Below are positions 27,512 to 38,532 of a stretch of DNA of 64,000 bases, piece after piece. How positions within the stretch are numbered: position 1 is the first letter of the stretch; each line of letters opens with the position of its first letter. A program made the translations under genes and the position numbers. This DNA comes from Amoebidium appalachense (taxonomy: Eukaryota > Ichthyosporea): assembly GCA_963693365.1 (NCBI GenBank), contig CAVNZM010000016.1, positions 4,960,001-5,024,000 on the forward strand, read 5' to 3'. Under the pieces are notes generated by a model. It searched no databases, was not told where the DNA came from, and worked only from the letters and a program-made list of their open reading frames with translations.

Positions 27512-30500
27512 TTTATCCTTCTTCTTCTGGAATGCTCGGACACTGGGCCCCCAAAAGGGCCTCCCCCCCGGGACACTCGACGATAAAATCAGCTACATAC
27601 AACAACAGACAAACAACCACACGTTTACAGTGATTTGCGAAACACAGTTTAAAAACCACCACAAATTCAACTCTACATTGGTCGACACATCCACACACCC
27701 CGGTTACGCGAAAAACCGAGGCATTATTGTACTTGCCGCACCACACGTGAGAGTGAAGTGCAAACCGGTAGCAAAAACGGAATTCTCGGTTTCTATAGAG
27801 TTTCTTTCTAATGTTTTTACTTTTGTATATTACCCACCATCTATGTCGGTTGTCGAATTGACTCACGAGTTGTCACAGTTACCAATGTCCACTGTTATTT
27901 TAGGTGATTTTAACACGCGACTCCACCACACAGACACACTGCAAGTGAGTGTCGGGTACCCATCTAAGCCCCCGGAGCGTGCTATCCCTTTAGCAAGGTA
28001 TGTCCAAAGTCACACTTTGCGGTTCCCTCAAATATCCCATGCCCACAACACCGACTGGGGAGTGGCCTTTTGGCCATCAACCATGTCAAAACTCTCTCTC
28101 CCTCCTAACCTCTCTAGGTCATCTGACCACTCTCCTATCCTTTTCCTACCTAAGATCTCCCTTGATCTGCTCCCCCCTCCCCCTCCCACCTTTCGCCTCC
28201 GTCTATCCCAGCTTAAGTCACAGTGGGGTAGAGTTGATGTATGTGTATGCTATGCTACGAAACACCCTATATATATGCGCCTATTAGAATCTGCACAAGC
28301 CAGGCCAGATTCACATCTCGTACTAGATACATGCACTAACTTTATTGTTGATGATTTGATAGATCTCGGTGATTATGCTGGCGGTGGTAGGAAGGAATAT
28401 CCCGATGCTCTCTTGTTACCAAACACCACTCCCGCTAGACTAGGTGAACCCCTGTCTCAAAAGGAAAGCTTGCGCCGGCTTGCTAGTATGAATCGATTTG
28501 GCCCCCCTGCTCGTATTATTGGTGATACCACTGGAGACCCCCTCATAGACTCTGATAAGTATTTCTCGGAACTGTTTAAAGATAGGACCCCCGCTCAGAA
28601 ACCTATTGTGTGGCCTGTAGACCCATCTATCCCCATAGAATCGATCCTCCCCTTTTTCAGTCCCGATGCCATATGGTCTGTGATATCTAGTTATAGCTCT
28701 AGTAAGTCTTGTGGACCTGATGGACTCCCTGCTGGGTTTCTTAAAATCCTTGTTCCCTCCTACCCACAAAAGGAAAGTGATCGTGCTATTAAACCTGATC
28801 TTACTATCATGTTAAGCTCTCTCTTTTCTTGGTGTGTTAAATGTGGACATGTCCCGTCATCTTGGTTAGATACCTTAGTGATCCCCATAGTTAAGAAGGA
28901 CTCTGAGGGCCCCATATCATCCTTTCGCCCCATTACACTAACCCAGGTTGTTCGTAGATTCTTTGAAGCTTGCTTACTTAGGTTATTTGCACATCACCCT
29001 AGGTTTCAATCTATTCTTCACATACACCCATGCCAATCCGCTTTTCGTAAAAACAATTCATGTTATGTTCAAATAATGGCACTGCACGATTCTATGGAAG
29101 TTGGTGCACAATATGTTGGCTTTATTGATTGGAAAACTGCTTACGATTCTGTCTCCCCTGGTCTCCTATGGGAAAAGCTTGCTGCACGGGGTGTACCACA
29201 CTGCATTGGTGTTCTGTTAGAAGCACTCTTGTCTCAAACCTATGGTAGAGCTGTGGTTAATGGGCATCTTTCATATGGTTTTGCTCGTACTAGAGGTCTC
29301 TTGCAGGGTTCATTGCTTAGCCCCTTTTTGTTTAACCTATTTATAGATGATTTGGCTGTCAAGATTTACGCCGAAAACGATGACCCTATTAATAACTTTC
29401 CGCCTGCACTTCTCTATGCTGATGATCTGTCCCTCCTTGCCCGTACCCCTAGACGCCTGCAAAGATTGTTCGATGTAGTGTCAGAGTGGTGCAAGGCAAA
29501 CCTTATGATCCTTAACATAGACAAATGTGGTGTTCTTGTACCTGATATAGCTAACAATTTACACACATTTACATTATCATCTAAACCTGTACCTATAGTT
29601 CCAGAATACAAATATCTTGGTGTTCCGGTTGATTCTGTTGGTGTTATGTTTCCCCATATGGTCGAAAAGAGGGTAGAGTTGGCTCGTAAGCGGTTAGCTT
29701 TCTTCTCGGCTAATATTTTTAAAGACACACCCCTCCATCCTTCTATTAGACTTACATTTATTCGCACTTTTGTCTTCCCGGCATGTGAATATGGTTTACC
29801 CCTTCTCGCCGCTTGGATCAAGAAAGAGAGAACTAGAGCGCTTAAACCCTTGGCAAATTTCCTTGAAGCAGAAGTTGCCTCCTTTCTATCTAACAACTGT
29901 TGTAAACCTGGGCCTGTAACGCTCTCGATATATGGTCTGGTCCCAATAGCTGCTAGAGTATCCTATCTCGCGCTGAAATTCAATAAGCACATAAGCCGCT
30001 TAAAGAAGTATTTGCCCTCCCACCCTCTCTTCTCTATCCGACCTGTCCCCTCCTCACCTCTCCCCTCTTTCCTCCCCTCTCTCTCCCCTTCTCCCCTGGG
30101 CACAAATACAAATAAACCCCGCAATAGTGTGTGTGTGACTTTGGACTGCCACTTACTTATTAAACATGTACACAATCACAAGATAATCACGCAATATAAC
30201 AAATGGAAAAAGATACCACACGACACTAGACCCGATGAAAGCATACACCTTGAAAAACTAAGCCTTATGTCTCGTTTTATATATACTGACCGCCTCAACC
30301 ATATTGCCAAATATGGCACTCGCAAGTGTATAACACCTAAATACATATTACCTTCCTGTAGAACTGGTCTTTCTCTAGCTGATGGTATTATTGATCAATT
30401 ACCACGCTTTTACTGTACACGTGCTATACAGTGGAGATCTAATAAGTATAAGGTGGCATCATTTGCATGCCCAAACAACACACACACACACCAGTTTAAC

Positions 30501-30698
30501 CGGTCATGTATCGCCAAATGTAGTTTGATAGACCACATAATACCGCAACACACACACGTCACATTCACAACAGACACCCAGAAAGATAGCCTACCTGTAA
30601 ATTACAACATCCTTGATTTTATACTAAACACGCGTAACTACGACCTGTTTATTAGATGTATTGATTGGCTTGAGAAACACATCACTACAAAATTATAG
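27504..30698 (+). CDS. LINE ORF2: AP-type endonuclease plus reverse transcriptase
   Basis: 1,064 residues. The N-terminal endonuclease/exonuclease/phosphatase domain has FFWNAR, CETQ, GDFN (about residue 134) and SDHSP (about 206), so its catalytic residues look intact. The reverse transcriptase shows GPDGLPAGFLK, FRPITL, QSAFRKNNS, motif A FIDWKTAYDSV (about 539), motif B GLLQGSLLSPFLFNLF, motif C YADD (about 638) and motif E YLGVPV. A C-terminal C/H-rich segment (CPNN...H...C..KC, about 988-1010) may be the zinc-knuckle-like motif of LINEs. The enzyme nicks target DNA and primes cDNA synthesis. The ATG overlaps the ORF1 stop by 8 nt, suggesting reinitiation or coupled translation. Confidence 0.92.
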   Translation: MPNLSFFFWNARTLGPQKGLPPGTLDDKISYIQQQTNNHTFTVICETQFKNHHKFNSTLVDTSTHPGYAKNRGIIVLAAPHVRVKCKPVAKTEFSVSIEFLSNVFTFVYYPPSMSVVELTHELSQLPMSTVILGDFNTRLHHTDTLQVSVGYPSKPPERAIPLARYVQSHTLRFPQISHAHNTDWGVAFWPSTMSKLSLPPNLSRSSDHSPILFLPKISLDLLPPPPPTFRLRLSQLKSQWGRVDVCVCYATKHPIYMRLLESAQARPDSHLVLDTCTNFIVDDLIDLGDYAGGGRKEYPDALLLPNTTPARLGEPLSQKESLRRLASMNRFGPPARIIGDTTGDPLIDSDKYFSELFKDRTPAQKPIVWPVDPSIPIESILPFFSPDAIWSVISSYSSSKSCGPDGLPAGFLKILVPSYPQKESDRAIKPDLTIMLSSLFSWCVKCGHVPSSWLDTLVIPIVKKDSEGPISSFRPITLTQVVRRFFEACLLRLFAHHPRFQSILHIHPCQSAFRKNNSCYVQIMALHDSMEVGAQYVGFIDWKTAYDSVSPGLLWEKLAARGVPHCIGVLLEALLSQTYGRAVVNGHLSYGFARTRGLLQGSLLSPFLFNLFIDDLAVKIYAENDDPINNFPPALLYADDLSLLARTPRRLQRLFDVVSEWCKANLMILNIDKCGVLVPDIANNLHTFTLSSKPVPIVPEYKYLGVPVDSVGVMFPHMVEKRVELARKRLAFFSANIFKDTPLHPSIRLTFIRTFVFPACEYGLPLLAAWIKKERTRALKPLANFLEAEVASFLSNNCCKPGPVTLSIYGLVPIAARVSYLALKFNKHISRLKKYLPSHPLFSIRPVPSSPLPSFLPSLSPSPLGTNTNKPRNSVCVTLDCHLLIKHVHNHKIITQYNKWKKIPHDTRPDESIHLEKLSLMSRFIYTDRLNHIAKYGTRKCITPKYILPSCRTGLSLADGIIDQLPRFYCTRAIQWRSNKYKVASFACPNNTHTHQFNRSCIAKCSLIDHIIPQHTHVTFTTDTQKDSLPVNYNILDFILNTRNYDLFIRCIDWLEKHITTKL

Positions 30699-30718
30699 CG
30701 CACGCGCACACACACACA

Positions 30719-30763
<45 letters not shown>

Positions 30764-30795
30764 CCAGCTGATACCGAGTGTCCCGAGGGGAGCCC

Positions 30796-30831
<36 letters not shown>

Positions 30832-30832
<1 letters not shown>

Positions 30833-32630
30833 GGGGAACCCCAACTAATTGATTTCTCCTTGTAGTCTTTATGGTGTCTCGTAGAGAAAGTAAACCCTGA
30901 TATATAGTCACCACCCGACATCTATGTACGTGATCATGATATACCGCTGAGGGGATATTCCGAGCAAACCCCCCCCCCCCCCCCATACCTGAGACTGGTT
31001 CTCTTTGCCTCGAGTAAATAGCGTAAACCCCTGGTTTTGATGTGATCGGGAGCCCGACATGGCGCGACTGACAATAATGATTCTGCTCCCACCGTATTAT
31101 CACGACCCAGAATTAATTGAAAATGAAGGTCGAAACAGCAGTCAGCATGTACGGTTGCTAGAGTTGGTGCTATTTATGAGATTGCACGTCATGCCAGACC
31201 TCAGGCCAACCCAAAATGGTGGCGGTATGGACAAAGGGATTAGCAAAATGGTAAAAACAACTTGGAACCTGACCGCTTAACGTTAACACGTGCATTTGGC
31301 CTGCGGGTTAACACGTGCCATGTAGTAGTAGTATTGCCCCAGGGCTTATATTTTAAACAGGTGCACATGTACCTTACCAGCAACAAGTTGTTCAGTCGTA
31401 ACTGCAGCCTGTGCCCACGCAGCTGCAATATGAGCTGCCACAAGAAGCCAAGGTTGAAGCCACCCCATTTCCCCCCGAAGTTTCCCCTTTTCACTTATGG
31501 TGGGGAAGTTCTCAATGCTCTCGCCCCTCGCAACAAATCGGTTCAGTGTTGGTTATCATAAAAAAGTTCCCCACCTTCAGTAGTGTCTTACAACTGTGGT
31601 TGTCACGGTGTGTCGTGACACTAACTGGCAGGCAGGAGTGTGTGTGTGTCCCTTTTTGTGCTCTGTCAGCACACGACTCGTGACGTCGACACGAGGCTCA
31701 ACAGCAGCTTACAAGTTGACTCCCTGGGACAAATTGAACTTCGATGATCGAAGGCATTCGCTTGAAGTGATCAGGTCGCTATGGTACAAAAAGCTCTACT
31801 TTCGTCAATCTAAATGTTAATAACAACCATTATTGTGTGTGTTTCTCTTGATTTTATTACTTTCTTTTTTTTATATGGAAAAGGTCAAATTGTCCCCTTA
31901 CTGTACATAGGCCTACACGTGCACGTGTGCTGGGCTGTGGTGCCCTGAGCCCGAGAATCGAACATAGGCACTGGAATGTGAACTGCCCCGTATATCACGA
32001 TTTTCATTGGTGCGCACATATTCCGATGGATAATTTTTATCCCTAGCTGTTTGGGATCAATAAAAAAAGTGCAAAGCGGATGATTCCTGCCAACCATATT
32101 CCTATTCTTTTTATTGTTTTATATCATCAGTGTATTTGGGGACTAGGTTAATGATTAGAATAGATGATTAGTTTGTAAACGTTTTTTCTTTCCAGGAGCA
32201 TTGGACAGCACCGGAGACGATAAGACTCCGTGTGCGAGATATGCAGGTGATAGTGGTCGTGAAAAATCGGTATGTCTGTATGCTGTCTACACGATTTGCA
32301 GTTTAGGTTTTTATTGGTGAAGTATGTAGAAAAATGTGTTTTGGGACAATTCAATTCCTTAGCAGCACCTCAGTGATACGGTGTTCCCGCATTCCAGCTG
32401 CTGGAATGCAGTTCCCGGGAACAAATACGGTCTTCCAAGACTTCCTCTTTCAGCATCTTTCGTCCCTTCAAGCCCTTTCGCAAGTGAGGCCAATCAGATG
32501 ATCCGAATCTTGCAGTCAAGCCATATAAGGTTATGCAGACAAATTCCAATGGGAATTCCGAACTAGTGTATACAATTGGATCAACATTGCTTACACAAAC
32601 ATTCCTTGACCGTTTAATCAACCATCACAG
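30832..32630. other. No gene recognised
   Basis: Between the LINE tail and the first visible MFS exon. It contains a poly-C tract near 30968-30983 and otherwise unremarkable sequence. It may include an upstream intron and 5' exon(s) of the MFS gene, because exon 32631 begins at an AG acceptor in phase 1 and needs a preceding exon. Confidence 0.4.
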
Positions 32631-32999
32631 GCCGGAGTAAAGATATCGATCAAGTGTCCCACAACGGCAGCTCAAAAGAGTTGGTGCAAAACTTCTGCAT
32701 CAGTTCTCGCGTGAGTCCATTTGCCTCCCTCCGAGTCGCCCTGGCAGACCCATGGCCACTGGTCATCGTGCGGCTCGCCGTGGCCAATCTATTTTTGGCC
32801 ATTTTCGGTGCGGGATACAGCTACACGCTGTATATTTTTAGCACGCAGTATCTGGGGTTTACTCCCGAAGACAGGGCCCTCTGGCAGACGTATTGGGGGC
32901 ATTATCCGGTGCTCTTGTAAGGTTTGCACTCAGGTAAATATGGATAGATCCCCCCCCCCCCCCCCCCCCCAAATGTTTTTTTCTGAGGTAATAATAATG

Positions 33000-33009
33000 G
33001 ACGGACTAG

Positions 33010-33045
<36 letters not shown>

Positions 33046-33199
33046 CCCGGGGCTTTGTGTTGAGGTTTTTGTGGCGTTTTGGTGTCTTTTATTTTTTTGC
33101 AACATGGTGGTACATGCATCCCCCCCACCCCCCACCCCCCACCCAGACGCTCTACCACCCTTATTTGCCTTATAAGCCTTCTCTACACTTGTCCATTCC

Positions 33200-33285
<86 letters not shown>

Positions 33286-33525
33286 ATCTTTCCCCACCTC
33301 CATCTGCAGTCTTCCCATGCTTCCCACCCTCCCCTCCCCCTCCCCCCACATGTACACCTTCAATCCCCGAATTTCTTGTGGGCCTCGTTGAAACACCCTG
33401 TTGTGGTAGATAAGAGCGATGTCATGTGAATGAGTCTTTCGACTCCCGATTTTGTTTCAAAGACATCCCTTCGTGCCCAGATTTTTTATTTTGTGTTGTT
33501 TAACGTGACTTATTTATTTTGTTCT

Positions 33526-33569
<44 letters not shown>

Positions 33570-33580
33570 ATACCGCATGA

Positions 33581-33623
<43 letters not shown>

Positions 33624-34423
33624 CGCTTTTCTATGAGCCCATAGCTCCAGAACTCCAGAGTACTAACCCTCTCCTACCCCACATTTCAACCCCTGTAGTG
33701 TGGAGAGTGAGCGCAACTTGTGATCGTAGGCACGGTTCTGCATCTATTGTGGCCGTGGCCGTGGGCCTGTGCACGGCCAAGTGGGTGAACCGTCCTGCCT
33801 TCCATTATAATCATGGGCATGGGAAGTCCGGTCATGTCAGCGCTCATTTCAGTACAGGCTCCCCCAGACAAGCAGGTAGGCTGCACCCCCCCAGCCCCCC
33901 CCCCCCCCCCCCCCCCCCCCCCAAAAAAAAATCCTCCGGCATGGTTTTCCTCTTCTGTTTGTCCTCCCCTTCCCCCCCTCCCCCCCCCCCCCCTCCCCTC
34001 CCCCCCCCCCCCCCCCCCCCCGAAAAGAAAAAAAAAAACCCGTCCTCCCCCCCCCCTCCTCCTGACAGACCCTCCCCCCTCCCCCCCCAATCAACACCAC
34101 TTTTTCCATTCGAAACCCCCCCCCCCCCCCCCTTCTCCTCTCCCCCCTCCCCTTCCTCCCCATTATTAACCATCAAGCCATTCTTCAAGTGGTCAGGATC
34201 TGAAGCCCGAAACATCTCTTGCTTTCGTAGTTGGAAGAACCCCCGCGCCCCCCCTCCCCCCCCCCCCCCCCCCTCCCCCCCCATGCCCTTGCCTCTCCCC
34301 TCACTCACCCACCCCTCTCCCTGGGTACCTTATTTTCTGGGCACCACCCCTCCGTATGTGTGCTACTCTGCCCCCGTGTTAAAAGTATATCCCCCCCCCT
34401 CCCCCAAACACCACCCACCCACC

Positions 34424-34476
<53 letters not shown>

Positions 34477-34490
34477 GCGCGCACGCGCGC
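33000..34490. repeat. Poly-C, poly-A/T and (CA)n tracts in MFS introns
   Basis: Poly-C near 32950, 33010-33041, 33201-33253 (over 50 C), 33583-33620, 33897-33922, 34115-34130 and 34256-34272. A run of about 30 A is at 33254-33284, about 40 T at 33529-33566, and (CA)n at about 34432-34473. Confidence 0.9.
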
Positions 34491-34829
34491 GCTCTTTTTC
34501 GGTATCGGATTGGTGCTCCTTTAAAAGGCCTCCACAGGTCTTCTAAATCCGTCTGCCCCTGTATGTAAGACTTGCGTATGGTCTAAGCCGTATGCATACA
34601 CAGAACTGATTCCTTCCCCCCCCCCCCCCCCTTTTTTTTTCCACTCTCTTTGCCGTCACAGCGGAGCATCCAAGGAGCAATGGGTGGAGTCAAAGCCATT
34701 GGAGAGACATTCTCCCCACTCCTTTTTGGTTTTCTTCTCAACTGGTTCGGTGAACACTGGGACCACCACGCAGGATACGCCCATCTGATCGCCGCGTCGA
34801 CGCTCATTCCCGCGCTCGTTGCGCGTTTC

Positions 34830-34843
34830 ATGCTTCCTAACCA
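34830..34843. repeat. Left copy of a 14-bp target-site duplication
   Basis: ATGCTTCCTAACCA ends exactly where the reversed A-rich SINE tail begins. The identical 14-mer is at 62886-62899. Both copies are in the same MFS reading frame (FMLPN). Confidence 0.85.
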
Positions 34844-35378
34844 TTTTTTTTTATTTTTTTTATTTTTTATTTTATCCCGTTTCACTCCCGGCGAGGCACT
34901 GCCTCAGGGGAGCTTACCGTCTTCCGCCTAGACACAGATCGTACTGTATAGCACACTCATAAGTCAGGATTCTAATTGACCCCAACTGGCACTATTTTTA
35001 GTTACGCCTTATCCCACGGTTCTAGCCGCAGCAACGCTAGTGGGGAAATGAGCACAGCTCACTTTAACAACACCAGCCGGGAGCGACCCGGGACACATAC
35101 ACAAACATAAAGACTTGAAAGGGAAGACCCCATGCCCAGGACGCTGACCCGAACCGTGGCCGGTGACTCGGATTGGTCTCCCACTTGAACGTTGGGCCGG
35201 GATGCCCAAGCGGCGCGCCGTCGACGTCAGAGGGCCGGTGCTGTTCATGACGTCATGTCTTACGGCCGGGTGATAACAAATTGGTGGTGCTGCTTTGACG
35301 TGGTCTGGGGTGATGGCTTCTAGGGGGCGGCCAGACCGGTGGACCGTCGAGGCAGAAAAAAATCGGAAGTAACCGGAT
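34844..35378 (-). mobile_element. SINE-like element copy 2, tail and body portion
   Basis: It begins with a T-rich tail (34844-34874). It then has the same landmarks as the copy at 24815-25080 (CCCGTTTCACTCCCGG, GGCACTGCCTCAGGGGAGCT, CACTAG, GAGCGACCCGGG). Shared sequence ends near 35095. The remaining part to 35378 (with CGGCGCGCCG near 35214) has no second copy in the window to compare. The tRNA-like head of this SINE appears to lie at 62824-62885, beyond the large element. Confidence 0.6.
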
Positions 35379-35829
35379 TTGGACTGCTCCCCCTAGTTGA
35401 ACAGTTTGGGGGGAAAGCCGAAGGCTCTAAATTCGGATATTCGGGATTTGGTTGTAAGGTTTTACGGGTCGGGCCGAAGGCCTAACGGGCCGCAGGCCCG
35501 CCTATTGGGCCGCCAGGCCCGGGGCCCCGGGGACCGGGGGCCTCCCCCACCCACGCGGGCCACCCCCGGCCCGGCCCGGCCCGCGGGGGCACGGGGAGTA
35601 GAGCTCTACTCCCCGTGCCCCCGCGGGCCGGGCCGGGCCGGGGGTGGCCTGCGTGGGTGGGGAGGCCCCCGGTCCCCGGGGCCCCGGGCCTGGCGGCCCA
35701 ATAGGGCGGGCCTGCGGCCCGTTAAGGCCTTCGGCCCGACCCGTAAAACCTTACAACCAAATCCCGAATATCCGAATTTAGAGCCTTCGGCTTTCCCCCC
35801 AAACTGTTCAACTAGGGGGAGCAGTCCAA
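35379..35829. repeat. 450-bp GC-rich near-perfect palindrome
   Basis: Two arms of about 225 bp meet at GTAGAGCTCTAC (centre about 35603). The outer ends are TTGGACTGCTCC and its complement GGAGCAGTCCAA. Arms differ by only a few single-base changes or indels. It abuts the left terminal repeat of the large element (35832). It could be a foldback/MITE insertion or a terminal hairpin-derived structure of the element. It can form a long cruciform. Confidence 0.9.
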
Positions 35830-35831
35830 TA

Positions 35832-36799
35832 TTGCTTCGCTCTTTCCAGTAGATCACTTCCAAATATCTATCACGTGATGACCTTCCCGATTGTTCTTCC
35901 AATGACATTTTCTATCACTATCGACAGTTCTCCAATATTAGAACAGAAAACGGTTTATACCCACATGGCCAGATGGCCAGATCAATCCAGTCTGTGAGCA
36001 GGGGGGGGGATCCACCTGAAGTCAAAACAATCTGGCCATCTGGCCATGTGGCCATAGAATAGATTAGTATGTAAGGCACTGGCTGCCACCACTGGGGGGC
36101 GTGGTTCCGGCAGCAGGGGGGGGGGGGGGGCACACGTGCAGGGGGGCTGGGGAGAGTGGGGGAGGCATGGCACCGCTGGGGAATGGCACCACTGGGGGCG
36201 TGGTTCCGGCAGGCCAGCAAGAGGGCGGATATGTGAGGCACACATGCTGGCGAGGAGGGCAAGGAGGGCGAGACTGGCGAGCCACCCACAGTGAGAAAGT
36301 ATTATGTATGCATAGAGCATGTTGCCTGTGCAGCAGGTAGATGTGCATGAGGCACCAGAGTGGTGCAAGTTTCTGGTGGCTCTGTTTGACTAATAAAGGC
36401 ATATGCTGCCACCACTGGGGGCCTGGTTCCGGGAGGAGGGGGAGGCACACGTGCAGGGGGGCTGGGGAGAGTGGGGGCGGCATGGCACCGCTGGGGGCGT
36501 GGTTCCGGGAGGAGGGGGGCTGGGAGGGCACACGTGCAGGGGGGCTGGGGAGAGTGGGGGAAGCATGGCACCGCTGGGGGCGTGGTTCCGGCAGCAGGGG
36601 GGGCTGGGGGGAGGGGGAGGCACGTGTATTCGTATATACACCTAACTAAATGCCACCACTGGGGGCGTGGTTCCGGCAGCAGGGGGGCTGGGGAGCAGGG
36701 GAGGCTGGGGGGCCGGGGGGGCGGAGGAGGCGGAGGAGACTGGCGGGGGCCTCACAGTTGGTTCCGGGGGGCACGGGGGGGGGGGCGGCCTTGCTGGCA

Positions 36800-36834
<35 letters not shown>

Positions 36835-36919
36835 AAAGACACTGCCCGGGCGTGGTTCCGGGGGGCACGGGGGGCACGGGGGGCACGGGGGGAGGGGGGG
36901 GGGGGGCAAAAAGTCTCTC

Positions 36920-36963
<44 letters not shown>

Positions 36964-37147
36964 CAGGCAGGGCAGATGTGAATGCTAAGTGTGAGGCCGG
37001 GAGGGGGCAAATATAAATGCTAAGTGTGAGGCCGGGGGGCCAAATATATATGCTAAGTGTGAGGCCGGGAGGCCAAATATATATGCTAAGTGTGAGGCCG
37101 GGAAGCCAAATATATATGCTAAGTGTGAGGCCGGGGGATGCAAAAAG

Positions 37148-37184
<37 letters not shown>

Positions 37185-37496
37185 CAGGCCACATATATAT
37201 GCTAAGTGTGAGGCCGGGAGGGGGCAAATATATAGGCTAAGTGTGAGGCCGGGGGGCCAAATATATATGCTAAGTGTGAGGCCGGGAGGCCAAATATATA
37301 TGCTAAGGGGGACGAGGAAGGAGAGGGGGGGGGGGGGGGGAGGGGGAGGGGGGAGGGAGAGAGGGAGGGAGAGAGGACAGGACGGAAGAGAAAAAAAAAA
37401 GAGAAAAAAAAAGAAAAGGAAAGTGGAGTGGGGGGGAGTGGTTTTTTTTTTTTCTGTTCTGGTTTTATTTCGGGTGGGGGGGGCTGGGGGGGGTGG

Positions 37497-37527
<31 letters not shown>

Positions 37528-37818
37528 TTTTTTCCGGCCGGGGGGGCGTAGGAGGGGTGTGTTAACCCTCCCCCCCTTTTTCCCCCGATCCCCTTTCCCC
37601 CCCCCTTTCCACACTCCAACCAATGACAGAAAGAACTTGCGCGCGCCCGCCCGCCGCGCCCCCCCCCCCCTTTTTTTTTTTTTTTTTTTTTTCCCCCCGG
37701 CGGTTTGGGGGGGGGGGGGGGGGTCTCTTCCTCATCTTTTTTTGGCCAAATATGCTATGTGAGGCCGGGGGATGCAAAAAGTGAAACAAAAAATGCATCC
37801 GTGTGTGCAAATAATGCT
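35832..37818 (+). repeat. Left terminal inverted repeat
   Basis: It matches the reverse complement of 61349-62823 at very high identity. It has an extra low-complexity insert of about 430 bp (about 37309-37740; poly-G, poly-T, poly-C) absent from the right copy. Internal structure: unique outer 230 bp, duplicated GGCCAGATGGCCA palindromic bits, a GC-rich block of CCACCACTGGGGGCGTGG-type repeats, (TG)n near 36803-36832, (CT)n near 36914-36960, then 33-bp GTGTGAGGCCGGG units. Confidence 0.9.
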
Positions 37819-38410
37819 AGAGACCGGGAGGGGTAGGGGGGGGAGGGGGTAAATAAATGCATCCGTGCATGCAAATAATGCTAGAGACCGGGAGGGGGAG
37901 GGGGGAGGGGCAAATAAATGCATCCGTGCATGCAAATAATGCTAGAGACCGGGGAGGGGGGAGGGGGGAGGGGGCAAATAAATGCATCCGTGCATGCAAA
38001 TAATGCTAGAGACCGGGAGGGGGGAGGGGGGGGAGGGGGCAAATAAATGCATCCGTGCATGCAAATAATGCTAGAGACCGGGAGGGGGGGGGGGGGGGGG
38101 GGGGGGGAGGGGGGGGAGGGGGCAAATAAATGCATCCGTGCATGCAAATAATGCTTAGTGTGAGGCTGGTGAATCCGGGGGCCAAGTAAATGCATCCGTG
38201 TGAGGCCGGGGGCAACACGTGCTTATATATTTATTTGTATTTCCACTGAGCTTTACAAAATAAATACATCCGTGGTGGCACACGTGTCTTCTTAATGTAA
38301 TATATTTATCTGTATTTCCACTGCATAAGTTTTACATAGTATCGAAATACATCCGTTGTGGCTCCCCTCTCCCAAAAAATACACTCGGTTGTTTGTAACC
38401 CCCCCCCCCC
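37790..38410. repeat. Subterminal satellite and dispersed 3'-type repeat
   Basis: About five to six units of roughly 55-75 bp containing ATGCATCCGTGCATGCAAAT, AATGCTAGAGACCGGGAGG and variable poly-G lie at 37795-38155. They are followed by a block at about 38268-38400 (GGTGGCACACGTGTCTT, TTTTACATAGTATCGAAA, ATACACTCGGTTG). The same block recurs at about 57651-57835 and, in part, at 55590-55680. Each lies downstream of a minus-strand gene end. Confidence 0.8.
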
Positions 38411-38532
38411 CCCCCCCAACAATACACCCAGTTTGCTTGCAAAAACTATACCCCAAACACCCCCCACCCACCACACACTACTTGCTGGGCGCGTGTCTCT
38501 TGGGGTCATGCTCGACATCGTCACTGCCTCTC

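Larger units (their letters stand above)
26140..30830 (+). mobile_element. Two-ORF non-LTR retrotransposon (LINE), apparently intact coding
   Basis: ORF1 (26327-27511) and ORF2 (27504-30698) are both open. They are followed by a short (CA)n tract, a 3' segment and a poly-A tail at about 30800-30830. The region before ORF1 contains a 21-bp tandem repeat (about 26146-26220, unit GTCGCACACATCGATTCA plus three bases) that may belong to the 5' UTR, so the true 5' end is uncertain. I could not identify a convincing target-site duplication. Full-length ORFs suggest recent activity. Confidence 0.85.
32631..34843 (+). pseudogene. MFS transporter gene, 5' portion, interrupted by insertion
   Basis: Exons are 32631-32933, about 33699-33875 and 34662-34843. 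The first encodes a transmembrane start (VIVRLAVANLFLAIFGAGYSYTLYIF). The third, RSIQGAMGGVKAIGETFSPLLFGFLLNW, follows PPDKQ of the second. This junction is typical of TetA/MFSD-type proton antiporters (DRQG-x-x-QG in loop 8-9, then a helix). Two frame problems exist: the GGGGG run at about 32895 needs one more G, and exon 2 has an in-frame TGA or shift near 33785. They may be homopolymer errors or decay. At 34843 the reading frame runs into a SINE. The rest of the gene resumes in the same frame at 62886. Substrate unknown. Confidence 0.65.

Noticed and set aside
26304-30838. CGGGGAAC flanking the LINE as its target-site duplication
   Set aside because: It would place the 5' end only about 15 bp before ORF1, and the match is short. 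Probably chance.
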